DNA from: Desulfobacteraceae bacterium
Lineage (GTDB): Bacteria; Desulfobacterota; DSM-4660; Desulfatiglandales; B25-G16
Length of the DNA: 34,214 nt
Assembly (NCBI GenBank): GCA_030615105.1
Contig: JAUWZV010000009.1
Coordinates: forward strand, 1-34,214
Direction: 5' to 3'
Part shown: one piece after another, positions 1 through 9,226 of the stretch
How positions within the stretch are numbered: position 1 is the first letter of the stretch
Layout: each line of letters starts with the position of its first letter
Position numbers and translations under genes: made by a program
The notes under the pieces: model-generated
Seen by the model: only the letters and a program-made list of their open reading frames with translations
Told to the model about the DNA's origin: nothing
The model's database searches: none

Positions 1-59
1 GAAAGGCGGTTGGTCACCTCGGTCCTGAAGGAAAGGTAGCAAGAGTAAGGCTTCCGGAG
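1..59 (+). CDS. 3' end of an unidentified CDS truncated by the window edge
   Basis: Frame 3 reads KAVGHLGPEGKVARVRLPE* with a TAG stop at 57-59; too short to identify. Confidence 0.4.
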
Positions 60-70
60 TAGTAGATACC

Positions 71-146
71 CACGGGCTCACGCCCATGGCACTCAAAAGG
101 CACTAACTTAATTTAAGGCATTCACCCCCGGGCTCACGCCCGGGGT
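71..146. repeat. Two copies of a palindromic CGGGCTCACGCCC element
   Basis: CACGGGCTCACGCCCATGG (71-89) and ACCCCCGGGCTCACGCCCGGGGT (124-146) share CGGGCTCACGCCC and each can form a hairpin. Confidence 0.7.
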
Positions 147-186
147 CCTCTGCAAATTTTGATAGAAGGGGGTTCGGTAACTTTAG

Positions 187-231
187 GCCTGCCCGTCCCG
201 CTCTGCGGGACGAGGCGGGCGGGCATTTTTA
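187..231 (+). terminator. GC-rich hairpin followed by T-run; possible intrinsic terminator or palindromic repeat
   Basis: GCCTGCCCGTCCCGCTCTGCGGGACGAGGCGGGCGGGC followed by ATTTTT. Confidence 0.5.
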
Positions 232-264
232 GCTCTGGCACTTTTTAATGTTGGAGGGGATTAA

Positions 265-1500
265 TTGAAAAATGCATATGATATCTTTGAGGAAAGAGGC
301 TTTATTGAACAGGTAACTGATGAAAATATGCTCAGGGAGCTTTTAGCCAAACCAATTACCTGTTATATCGGCTTTGACCCAACAGCAAAAAGCTTACATG
401 TAGGCAGCTTGCTTCCCATTATGTCCCTTGCCCATATGCAAAGGGAAGGTCATAGGCCTATAATTTTAGTCGGCGGTGGGACGTCCCTTGTGGGTGATCC
501 AAGTGGTAAAGATGAGATCAGACCTGTTATGATGAGAGAGGAGATTGACAGGAACGCAGAGGGTATTAAGAAACAACTTTCCCGGTTTATTGATTTCAAT
601 AATGGGAAGGCTCTTATGCTCAACAACGCTGACTGGCTGGCCCCTTTAAATTACATAGACTTTTTAAGGGATATAGGTAGACATTTTAGTGTAAACAGGA
701 TGTTGGCGGCCGAAAGCTACCGCCAGAGGCTGGAATCTGGCCTCAGCTTTTTAGAATTCAATTACATGCTCCTTCAAGCCTATGATTTCTGGTATCTTTT
801 TAAAAAATACAACTGTCTCCTTCAGATGGGAGGAAACGATCAGTGGGGGAATATCTTAGCCGGTGCCGACCTGACTAGAAGAATTGAAGGAAAGATTATC
901 TATGGTCTGACATTTCCCTTGATAACTACTGCTGACGGTTACAAAATGGGCAAAACACATAGAGGTGCCATATGGCTAGATGGAGAATTGACATCTCCTT
1001 ATGAATATTACCAATATTGGGTAAATATAGATGATATGGATGTAAGGAGGTTCCTTTCCTATTTTACATTCCTTCCTATAAATGAGATCAAAGGGCTCTC
1101 TCAGTTAAAGGGGGAGAGTTTACGAAAGGCTAAAAATGTTTTGGCATATGAGGCCACAAAAATATGTCATGGTCAAGAGGCAGCGGACAAGGCCCAAAGC
1201 TCTGCCAAACAGCTATTCAGTCAAGAAGCTATCAAGGACATTGAAGCAATCCCTGCTTACCCCATGACAAGTGATGAATTAGGTGAAGGTATTGAGGCAT
1301 ATATTCTTTTTAAAGAAACGGGCCTGTGTAAAACCAGGAGTGAAGCAAGGAGGTTAATATCCCAGGGGGGTGCCTATGTAAATGGAAAAAGGGTTCCATC
1401 CTTTGAGACAGTAGTTGGACCGGATTATATCCAGAATAATACCATCTTGCTAAGAGCAGGAAAAAAGAACTACCTCAGAGTTCATATCAAAGATTCATAA
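265..1500 (+). CDS. tyrS: Tyrosyl-tRNA synthetase
   Basis: CYIGFDPTAKSLHVGSLLP (HIGH-like), GGNDQWGNI, YKMGKT (KMSKS-like) and a C-terminal S4 domain; TTG start after GGAGGGG. Confidence 0.96.
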   Translation: MKNAYDIFEERGFIEQVTDENMLRELLAKPITCYIGFDPTAKSLHVGSLLPIMSLAHMQREGHRPIILVGGGTSLVGDPSGKDEIRPVMMREEIDRNAEGIKKQLSRFIDFNNGKALMLNNADWLAPLNYIDFLRDIGRHFSVNRMLAAESYRQRLESGLSFLEFNYMLLQAYDFWYLFKKYNCLLQMGGNDQWGNILAGADLTRRIEGKIIYGLTFPLITTADGYKMGKTHRGAIWLDGELTSPYEYYQYWVNIDDMDVRRFLSYFTFLPINEIKGLSQLKGESLRKAKNVLAYEATKICHGQEAADKAQSSAKQLFSQEAIKDIEAIPAYPMTSDELGEGIEAYILFKETGLCKTRSEARRLISQGGAYVNGKRVPSFETVVGPDYIQNNTILLRAGKKNYLRVHIKDS

Positions 1501-1515
1501 CTCCTTCTCTTAGAC

Positions 1516-1563
1516 TCCATCACTCCAATGATCCATCACCCCATCACTCCATGACTCCAAGAG
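1516..1563. repeat. 8-bp period microrepeat array
   Basis: TCCATCAC TCCAATGA TCCATCAC CCCATCAC TCCATGAC TCCAAGAG fills the tyrS/sigma factor spacer. Confidence 0.8.
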
Positions 1564-1572
1564 TAAAGAAAT

Positions 1573-2541
1573 ATGAAAAAGAAAAAAGATAGAAGTGCTC
1601 AAAGAAAGAGAGAAGATCTAAGTACAGATGCCCGATATGACCTCGTTCCTGCTCCAAGAAAGGAAGATGGCGCCTTAGTCGCCTTTGATCCCTTACAGAT
1701 GTATTTAGGAGAAATGAGAAGATACAAGCTTCTTACAAAAGAGGAGGAGATAGAACTTGCTATTAGGTACAGGGAAAAAAATGATCAGGATGCCGCTCAT
1801 AAGCTTATTCTATCTAATCTAAGATTAGTGGTAAAAATTGCAATGGATTTTCATAGGTATTGGATGAAAAACCTTATGGATTTGATACAAGAGGGAAATA
1901 TTGGGTTGATGCAGGCAGTAAAGAAATTTGATCCACACAAGGGCGTGAAGTTTTCTTATTATGCCTCATTTTGGATAAAGGCCTATATCCTTAAGTTTAT
2001 CATGGAGAATTGGAAGTTGGTCAAGATTGGGACTACCCAGGCCCAAAGAAAGCTTTTCTTCAATCTTGCAAAGGAGAAAGAAAGGTTGCTATCTCAGGGT
2101 TATAATCCTGAACCCAAGCTCCTTGCAGAACGTTTAGATGTAAAGAAAGCTGATATTATAGAAATGGGGCAACGATTAGGTGGATGGGAAGTCTCTATTG
2201 ACGCCCCAGTTAAAGAAGACTCCAAGCAAGATTATAGTTCTTTTTTGCCCTCTCCAGAAATAGATATAGATAAACAGATATCTATGAGGCAAAGAAAGGA
2301 GTTACTCTGGGAAAAATTGGAAGAATACAGAGAAACCCTTTCCGAGAAACACAGGGATATATTTGATAACAGAATATTGGCCGAAGATCCCTTGACCCTT
2401 CAGGAACTTGGAGATAAATATAACATATCCAGGGAAAGGGTTCGACAGATTCAGGAAAAGATTTTAAAGAAGGCCAAGGAATGGTTGATGGCAAATATAC
2501 CCAATTTTGAAGAAAATTTCTCTGATCTTCTAAATGAATAG
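1573..2541 (+). CDS. rpoH: RpoH-like sigma-70 family RNA polymerase sigma factor
   Basis: DLIQEGNIGLMQAVKKFDPHKGVKFSYYASFWIKAYILKF (region 2) and LGDKYNISRERVRQIQEKILKK (region 4). Confidence 0.85.
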   Translation: MKKKKDRSAQRKREDLSTDARYDLVPAPRKEDGALVAFDPLQMYLGEMRRYKLLTKEEEIELAIRYREKNDQDAAHKLILSNLRLVVKIAMDFHRYWMKNLMDLIQEGNIGLMQAVKKFDPHKGVKFSYYASFWIKAYILKFIMENWKLVKIGTTQAQRKLFFNLAKEKERLLSQGYNPEPKLLAERLDVKKADIIEMGQRLGGWEVSIDAPVKEDSKQDYSSFLPSPEIDIDKQISMRQRKELLWEKLEEYRETLSEKHRDIFDNRILAEDPLTLQELGDKYNISRERVRQIQEKILKKAKEWLMANIPNFEENFSDLLNE

Positions 2542-2584
2542 ACAATGTCAATAGGTAGTTGATTCATCTATTCCTTTCAACGGC

Positions 2585-2619
2585 TTCCGAGTTCCGGTTT
2601 CCGAATTCCGGAATTCCGG
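2585..2619. repeat. 7-bp period microrepeat array
   Basis: TTCCGAG TTCCGGT TTCCGAA TTCCGGA ATTCCGG. Confidence 0.85.
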
Positions 2620-2659
2620 GGAATCGGAAATAACTGTAAACTTTTAACATACACTACTA

Positions 2660-4408
2660 ATGAATAAAGCGATTAAAAAGATATCCATCTGGTCTTTGTT
2701 TTTTCTAATTGTGTTAGCCTTGTCTTGCGTTATGGTAGAAAAAAAAATTCCCTTAAAACAAAGTTCTACTCTGTCAGGAGAGGTTAAAAGAGAAAGAGAC
2801 CCTCTCCAATATGCCTATCAAAATTATGTCTTTGCCTCCATATCTATAACAAACGGCAATTACGAGCAAGCGGAAATCTATCTAAAAGAGGCCCTCAAAA
2901 ACGATAAAGATTCCCCCTATTTACTCATGAAATTGTCTCAAGTATTGGTTGAAAATGGGAAGGTGGAAGATGCCTTACACTTTGCCCGAAAGTCGGTTGA
3001 CTTAGCACCTGATGATCTTAAGGCACGTGAGTTCCTGGCAGAAATTTACTCTCGGCTAAAGAAATTCGATTTGGCTATATCCCAGTACAGGGTAATCCTT
3101 GAAAAGGATCCGGGAAACAAAGAGGTAAGGCTTCATCTATCAACACTTTTTATCAGGTTGAAAAAATATGATCTTGCTCTGAATCAGTTATCGATTCTGA
3201 TAAACAATGAGCCTGAGCTGATAATAGCCCATTATTATAAAGGAAGGATAAATCTGGAGCTTAAAGAATACAGCAGAGCAAAGCAGGCATTTCTAAGGGT
3301 CCTTGAAATAAATCCCAGGTTCCTTCCAGCCCTTTTCGATCTGGCAGCCTTGTACAGCAAGATTGATAAAGCTGATCAGGCAATAGAAACCTATAAAAAG
3401 ATATTGGTATTATATCCAACCAATACTGTAGCCAGGGAAAGGCTGATTTCCATTTACTACAAGGCTGGCCAAGAGAAATTGGCAGAAGAAAATATGGAGG
3501 AGATGAAAAAGATATTCAGTCCTGGGGATTTAAAAAGAAAAAGATTGGGGCTGATATACCTCAGGCATGGAAAACTGAATGAATCTATAGCAGAACTTAA
3601 ATCAATAGTTTCTGCATGGCCAGATGATCAGGAGGCCAGATATTATCTGGGGACTGCCCTGGAGGAGAATGGAGATTTTGATGAGGCCTATAAAAACTTT
3701 GATCTCCTTAATCCCAACAGCAATTATTTTATGAATGCCAGGATGCATATGGCCTATATCCTGGAAAAGCAAGAAAAGCTTGATAAGGCCATAAATCTCC
3801 TAAGGGAAACCATCAATCATAAAAAGGGTAAACCTCAACTTTATTTGATGTTGGCCTCTATTTATGAAATTAAAGAGGAATACCATAATGCTATGGATAT
3901 CTTGAAGGAGGGGCTAAAATACAATGAGAGAAATACTGGTCTTCTATACAGGCTCGGCATTGTATTGGATAAATTAAAAAGAAGCGAAGAATGCATTGAA
4001 CAAATGGAGATGGTAATAAAGATAAATCCTAAACATGCCGATGCCCTTAACTACATTGGCTACACCTATGCTGATAAGGGCATTAACCTTGATAAGGCAC
4101 AGGAGTTAATAGAAAGGGCTCTACAGTATAAACCCAATAGCGGCTATATAATTGACAGTCTGGGATGGGTTTATTTTCAAAAAGGGCAATACGATAAGGC
4201 CCTCATCAAGTTAAAAAAGGCTGTTGAATTGTCCTCTGAAGATCCTACCATTAATGAACATTTAGGCGATGTCTATTTCAAAAAAAAAGATTATGGGAAG
4301 GCCTTGGAAATTTACAAAAGGACAATATCTTTAAAGAATGCAAATCATGAGAGACTGAATAAGAAGATCAAAGATGTTATGGAGCATCTGAAAGGTAATT
4401 TGCCTTGA
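2660..4408 (+). CDS. TPR-repeat lipoprotein
   Basis: Signal peptide with lipobox LALSC, followed by many TPR units across 582 aa. Confidence 0.85.
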   Translation: MNKAIKKISIWSLFFLIVLALSCVMVEKKIPLKQSSTLSGEVKRERDPLQYAYQNYVFASISITNGNYEQAEIYLKEALKNDKDSPYLLMKLSQVLVENGKVEDALHFARKSVDLAPDDLKAREFLAEIYSRLKKFDLAISQYRVILEKDPGNKEVRLHLSTLFIRLKKYDLALNQLSILINNEPELIIAHYYKGRINLELKEYSRAKQAFLRVLEINPRFLPALFDLAALYSKIDKADQAIETYKKILVLYPTNTVARERLISIYYKAGQEKLAEENMEEMKKIFSPGDLKRKRLGLIYLRHGKLNESIAELKSIVSAWPDDQEARYYLGTALEENGDFDEAYKNFDLLNPNSNYFMNARMHMAYILEKQEKLDKAINLLRETINHKKGKPQLYLMLASIYEIKEEYHNAMDILKEGLKYNERNTGLLYRLGIVLDKLKRSEECIEQMEMVIKINPKHADALNYIGYTYADKGINLDKAQELIERALQYKPNSGYIIDSLGWVYFQKGQYDKALIKLKKAVELSSEDPTINEHLGDVYFKKKDYGKALEIYKRTISLKNANHERLNKKIKDVMEHLKGNLP

Positions 4409-5205
4409 TACCTTATAAAAGATGGAATAATCTTTTATCATATGTGGCTATCTTTGTTTTAACCCTGCTTTTAGGATGTGCATCCCTTATACCCTTTCCA
4501 CCCGCTAAGCCTTTCAGCCAGGAAGAGACCGCCCGTCTTATCTCCCACCTGAGAAAACAAGGGGAAAGTATATTTAGCTTTCAAGGAGTTGGAAAAATAA
4601 GATTCAAAAAGGGGGAAGAAGAAACAGAGGCAAATCTTTTTGCTGTTGGCTGCAGACCTTTCAAGGTCAGGCTCGAAATTGCTCACCCATGGGGAAGACC
4701 CCTTTTTCACATCGTAGTTGATGAAAAAAATATTTCAGTATTATCCCTTACTGACAAAAAGTTTTTCAAGGGGCCATCAAGACCTTTAAATACAAATCAG
4801 TCTTTCTTATGTGGGCTTGATCTGGATTTAACCTGGAAGATACTTTCTGGTAGGGTACCAATATTGTCCGCCACAGGCGGAGCAGTTAGCTTGAATCCAA
4901 ATGAAATTACCCTTTTCAATAGTCAGGGTGAGGTTGTAGAAATAATATCTTTTGTCTCTGGGTCCCTTCAACCAAAATCAGTGTATTTTCAAAAAAAAGG
5001 GATTACCATAATTTTATCGGAATTTAAGGAAGAGGGCTTGGGACTCTACCCCTTAAGGATAAAAATAGTAAAGAAAGATGAGGATCAATTAGCAGAGATA
5101 AGATACAAGAATTTTAAATTTAACAAACCAGTCCCGGAAGAAATCTTCCTATTGAATCCACCACCAGATTTTGAAATCATTAATCTGAGCACTCACGAAG
5201 ATTAA
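4405..5205 (+). CDS. DUF4292/LolB-like outer-membrane lipoprotein
   Basis: Lipobox LLLGC; beta-rich LolB-like body; TTG start overlaps the TGA of the upstream gene (TTGA). Confidence 0.7.
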   Translation: MIPYKRWNNLLSYVAIFVLTLLLGCASLIPFPPAKPFSQEETARLISHLRKQGESIFSFQGVGKIRFKKGEEETEANLFAVGCRPFKVRLEIAHPWGRPLFHIVVDEKNISVLSLTDKKFFKGPSRPLNTNQSFLCGLDLDLTWKILSGRVPILSATGGAVSLNPNEITLFNSQGEVVEIISFVSGSLQPKSVYFQKKGITIILSEFKEEGLGLYPLRIKIVKKDEDQLAEIRYKNFKFNKPVPEEIFLLNPPPDFEIINLSTHED

Positions 5206-5239
5206 TATTTTACCTCTTTTTTTAAAAGGAAAGAGATTT

Positions 5240-5689
5240 ATGCTATTTGTAGCTGATAGCATGCTTGGCAAGTTAGCCAGATATTTAAGGATCATGGGTT
5301 ATGATACAATCTACCAGAAAAGCTACCCGTACCAAAGACTATCTGAACTGGTTATGGAAGGAAGAATTCTCCTGACAAGGACTCATTCAACATATAGATT
5401 ATATTCTAACTCCATCTTTATAGACAATGATCTTGTGAAAGATCAACTAAAGGTGGTTGACAGCATCCTAAAACTTACACGGGATCGAAGAGACTGGTTC
5501 AGCAGGTGCCTGATCTGTAATTCATCTCTATCAAAGGCTGACGGAGAGGCAGTCAGAGAGAATGTTCCCGATTTTGTTTTTTTTCATTACCCTGAAAGGA
5601 TACTTTTTTGCCCAACATGCAAACGATTTTACTGGCCAGGTACCCACAGAGAAAGGATGTTAGAAGGGTTTAAGGATTGGGGATTTTGA
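5240..5689 (+). CDS. Mut7-C RNase domain protein
   Basis: FVADSMLGKLARYLRIMGYDT, GRILLTRTH and a CxxC...CxxC zinc-ribbon arrangement. Confidence 0.85.
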   Translation: MLFVADSMLGKLARYLRIMGYDTIYQKSYPYQRLSELVMEGRILLTRTHSTYRLYSNSIFIDNDLVKDQLKVVDSILKLTRDRRDWFSRCLICNSSLSKADGEAVRENVPDFVFFHYPERILFCPTCKRFYWPGTHRERMLEGFKDWGF

Positions 5690-5693
5690 ACCA

Positions 5694-7532
5694 ATGTTCA
5701 ACAACATTATTTATATTATCATTGTTGTAGTAATATTTAACATAAATTACCCTGGGGAGGGTCTATTCAGATCACCTGTAACAGCCATTCTTATTCTCTT
5801 TCTGCTCTGGCTAAATTTTACCATCTTATGTAGATATCGCTTCTCCAGACTCTTAGGTCCTTATAGGGCTAATTACACAAGTTTGGGTCAAAGCCAGGTA
5901 AGTATAGCCTATCAATCGGTGGTCACGAAACTCTCCATTCTATCTATAGTGATATTTGCCTCATCTGTTTACCTATTAAATCTGAAATACTGGCTTCTCA
6001 AGATCCCTGGTTTTACCACGTTTTCTATTCTTCCTGGTGCTGTGGCAATCCTTATCTTTTTTACTTTTCTTGCCACCATCTGGTATTATGGTTATCCGGC
6101 CTATTGCGCCCTTTTTAATGCTCCTATAAAAAGGTGGACCTACATAGGATCAAATATAAAGCTAAATCTTCCCATCCTCTTTCCCTGGGCAATTCTCACT
6201 ATTTGCTATGACATAATAAGCCTAATTACACGGCCATCTCTGAAAAAGATCTTTGAAAGCGAGGTCGGACAATTCATATTTCTTACCTTATTTATGATCC
6301 TCCTTGTCCTATTTCTCCCTCCCTTTATCAAGTATTGGTGGGGCTGTAGCAGCCTTCCACAGACAGAAAAGAAAGAGAGTATAGTAAATTTTTTCCAGAA
6401 ACTGGGCTTTAAATATAGAGACATATTACGGTGGCCGATATTAGAGGGGAGGATGATCACTGCCGGGGTTATGGGTTTGCTGCCAAAGTTTAGATACATC
6501 CTCATCACAGACTCCTTATTAAACATCCTTTCAGAGGAAGAACTCAAGGCAGTTATGGCGCATGAAATGGGCCATATAAAATATAGGCACATTCTTTTTT
6601 ACATCCTTTTTCTCCTAGGCTTTATGGCTATTTCCTTTGGCCTTTTTGATTTCTTCTTCTATGCAATGGCAATGCAACCCAGTTTATTTGGCTTGTTAAA
6701 TAGCCAAAAGGAGCTTCAGACAAGCATCTTTTATTTTCTGCTCTCTATACCCATCATCTTGAGCGTCATCCTTTACTTCCGATATATCATGGGTTTTTTT
6801 ATGAGGAACTTTGAGCGTCAGGCCGATCTTTATTCGGCCAAGATCATGGGTAAACCTGATCCAACTATCACCTCCCTTGAAAAGATTGCCCGCTTTAGTG
6901 GTCTAAGCCGCCATCATCCATCCTGGCACCACTTTAGCATTGCTGAAAGAATTGAGTTTTTATGGAAATCCTTGCAGGATCCTCAATTGATTAAACGCCA
7001 TTCAAGACGTTTAGCCCTCTCTTTGATTGTCTTTTTAGTCCTTATCACCTTTCTGGGATACACACTTAATTTTAGTCCCCTGAAGACCAATATTGAACAT
7101 AAATTTCTGACACATATCCTGAATCGGCAGCTTATTGAGTCGTCAGAGAATATCGAGATCTACAAGGCTCTCGCCTATGTCTATCACAGGAGAAAGAACC
7201 TTGCCAAGGCTCAATGGACATATGAAAATATCCTCAGGCTAAATCCTGATAATGGATTAGCCCTTAATAACCTTGCATGGATTTTAGCTACAGCCCAGGA
7301 TACAACACTACTTGATTATCCAAGGGCACTTAAATTAGCTAAACGGGCAGTTGAGATAGAAAGATCACCAACCTTTCTTGACACCTTAGCTGAGGCTTAC
7401 TATGTAAATGGATTGTATGATCAGGCATTGCAAACCATAAAAGAGGCCTTAGAGAATGCATCTGGAAATAGGGGATATCTTAACAGTCAGTTGAAGAAAT
7501 TTAGTAAAGCACAGGGTCTCCCAGGAAGATGA
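5694..7532 (+). CDS. M48 family metallopeptidase, membrane protein with C-terminal TPR repeats
   Basis: HEMGH zinc motif (LKAVMAHEMGHIKYRH), several TM segments, FERQADLYSAKIMG, C-terminal TPR units. Confidence 0.85.
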   Translation: MFNNIIYIIIVVVIFNINYPGEGLFRSPVTAILILFLLWLNFTILCRYRFSRLLGPYRANYTSLGQSQVSIAYQSVVTKLSILSIVIFASSVYLLNLKYWLLKIPGFTTFSILPGAVAILIFFTFLATIWYYGYPAYCALFNAPIKRWTYIGSNIKLNLPILFPWAILTICYDIISLITRPSLKKIFESEVGQFIFLTLFMILLVLFLPPFIKYWWGCSSLPQTEKKESIVNFFQKLGFKYRDILRWPILEGRMITAGVMGLLPKFRYILITDSLLNILSEEELKAVMAHEMGHIKYRHILFYILFLLGFMAISFGLFDFFFYAMAMQPSLFGLLNSQKELQTSIFYFLLSIPIILSVILYFRYIMGFFMRNFERQADLYSAKIMGKPDPTITSLEKIARFSGLSRHHPSWHHFSIAERIEFLWKSLQDPQLIKRHSRRLALSLIVFLVLITFLGYTLNFSPLKTNIEHKFLTHILNRQLIESSENIEIYKALAYVYHRRKNLAKAQWTYENILRLNPDNGLALNNLAWILATAQDTTLLDYPRALKLAKRAVEIERSPTFLDTLAEAYYVNGLYDQALQTIKEALENASGNRGYLNSQLKKFSKAQGLPGR

Positions 7533-7575
7533 ACATAAAGGCAGACCCCTGCATAACAGAAGTGTCGATGTAGTG

Positions 7576-9195
7576 TTAAATCTCTTTTTTTTTATCTCTC
7601 CAAGATTCTAATCTCCTCTCCACAAGATGGAAGGGAAGCTGACCTCCAGTTAGAAGAATATCATGGAAGGTTTTTAGCCCTACTATTGAAACAAATCGTT
7701 GTCGTAATCCAAGGATCTCCTGCATCCCTATAAAATAGCATAATTGATATCCCGGTGTGAGGGCAAATCGGCAGGCCTGGCGTTTGGCCCTATGAGGAGA
7801 GAACCCAAGGTTTTCGATCTCTCTTGCAGCCTGCTTCAGGGTGATCCTTCCTGTGTGGAGTTTAACATCCAGTATGGCTCTAAGGACACGCCAGAGTTGG
7901 CGTTTCAACCCGATGAGTTGCTGATGTGGATCTTCTACGTATCCTAACTCATCCAGCAACTGCTCCACATAACAGGCCCACCCTTCATAGAAGAGAGGCG
8001 ATTCGATCTGGCGGCGGATTGGGTTGGAATGATGGATTCGAAGATGATCCAATATGTGGTGCCCTGGATAAGTCTCATGGGCAGATAGATAGGGACAATG
8101 AGCGGAGATCATTTCTAAGTCCTCTTTCCCAGGGGTAATATAGAAAATGCCATAGCCTTTTTTATTGCCGGGTAAAGGTGCCCTGTAGGAGGCTGTTGCC
8201 CTGAGGGATTGGAGATAGGATGGGGTCTGGCGGACAGTGACCCTTTCTTCAGAAGGAAAGGGAATAATGTCTTGCGTGTAAAAGAAACTGCGGAGGTCTC
8301 GAATTTCCTTCTGATACAATTGAATAAGTTCTGCCGGGGATGATGCGGAAGAAAGTTTCTTATATATTATAAGGTTCCAGGTCTTGCGGCTGTCTATTTT
8401 CCTGGCCAATGCACAGAGGCACTCTTGAGTCTTTTGATAGGCGTCTTGGGCGATATCTAAAATTTCATTGGGGGATTTAGGATAGCTCAGGCTAACAGCA
8501 AGGATTTTTTGGAGGCCTTCCTCTCCTATGGCAAACGATTTCTTGGAAGTCAGGTGAAGCAAATCCTCTTTGAATCGTTCCCATGCCTCCATTACCTTTT
8601 TGTTTTCTATAGAAAGCCCTTTATCCTTTCCCACCCGCTCCTCAATAAAGGCCCGAATGTCCCGGTTGTAAAAGTTAAAGGCATCCTGGGCCATATTAAG
8701 GGTAACTTGGAGAGAAATTTCAGAAGGGGAATGGAGATTTTTAATGCCTTGAGTTAGAAAGGAGGGGATCTGGGCAAAAAGCGTGCATAGATCTGCTTTT
8801 ATATGCTCTGATGAACTATCTCTTTGGGATACAACCTGATCCATTGCAAAGAGAGGGATTTTAACATAGAGGGTTGGATCACTTTGCCAGACCTTCTCAT
8901 CCTCGAACTCCCTTATAAAGCCTTCCATGCTCTGTTTAAGAAGCAGGCGATCAATTTCTTTTTCCAGATCATCCAATTTAGCTGCCGGTATTTCCCTCAA
9001 AAGATCTTTCACATACCTCAGGTAATCCTGAACTTTCTCAGGAGATAGATCATCTAATCTGTTTAGATGCGGGATGGCAGCCTCAGAGCGGGGGAGAAAA
9101 TAGAATTCATCATTAGCGCACTGCTGGGCTATATGACAGCCAAGATAATCAAAGAACTCCCGGGCTGTCTGATCCAGTGATCTCTTTTTTCCCAT
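7576..9195 (-). CDS. DUF885 family protein, putative zinc peptidase-like
   Basis: HETYPGHH, EGWACYVEQLLDELG and LWRVLRAILDVKLHTG are typical DUF885 motifs. ORF extends to 9291, but the extension overlaps the upstream gene; start is uncertain. Confidence 0.8.
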   Translation of the reverse strand: MGKKRSLDQTAREFFDYLGCHIAQQCANDEFYFLPRSEAAIPHLNRLDDLSPEKVQDYLRYVKDLLREIPAAKLDDLEKEIDRLLLKQSMEGFIREFEDEKVWQSDPTLYVKIPLFAMDQVVSQRDSSSEHIKADLCTLFAQIPSFLTQGIKNLHSPSEISLQVTLNMAQDAFNFYNRDIRAFIEERVGKDKGLSIENKKVMEAWERFKEDLLHLTSKKSFAIGEEGLQKILAVSLSYPKSPNEILDIAQDAYQKTQECLCALARKIDSRKTWNLIIYKKLSSASSPAELIQLYQKEIRDLRSFFYTQDIIPFPSEERVTVRQTPSYLQSLRATASYRAPLPGNKKGYGIFYITPGKEDLEMISAHCPYLSAHETYPGHHILDHLRIHHSNPIRRQIESPLFYEGWACYVEQLLDELGYVEDPHQQLIGLKRQLWRVLRAILDVKLHTGRITLKQAAREIENLGFSPHRAKRQACRFALTPGYQLCYFIGMQEILGLRQRFVSIVGLKTFHDILLTGGQLPFHLVERRLESWRDKKKEI

Positions 9196-9226
9196 AAAAA
9201 ATGGTGAGGATATAAGGTTAGAAAAG

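Noticed and set aside
1-59. Left edge as the 3' end of a structured RNA
   Set aside because: One frame reads as a plausible protein tail ending in LPE*, and no RNA family features could be recognised.
7744-9048. Several plus-strand ORFs antisense to the DUF885 gene
   Set aside because: The minus-strand frame carries the family motifs; these are fortuitous.
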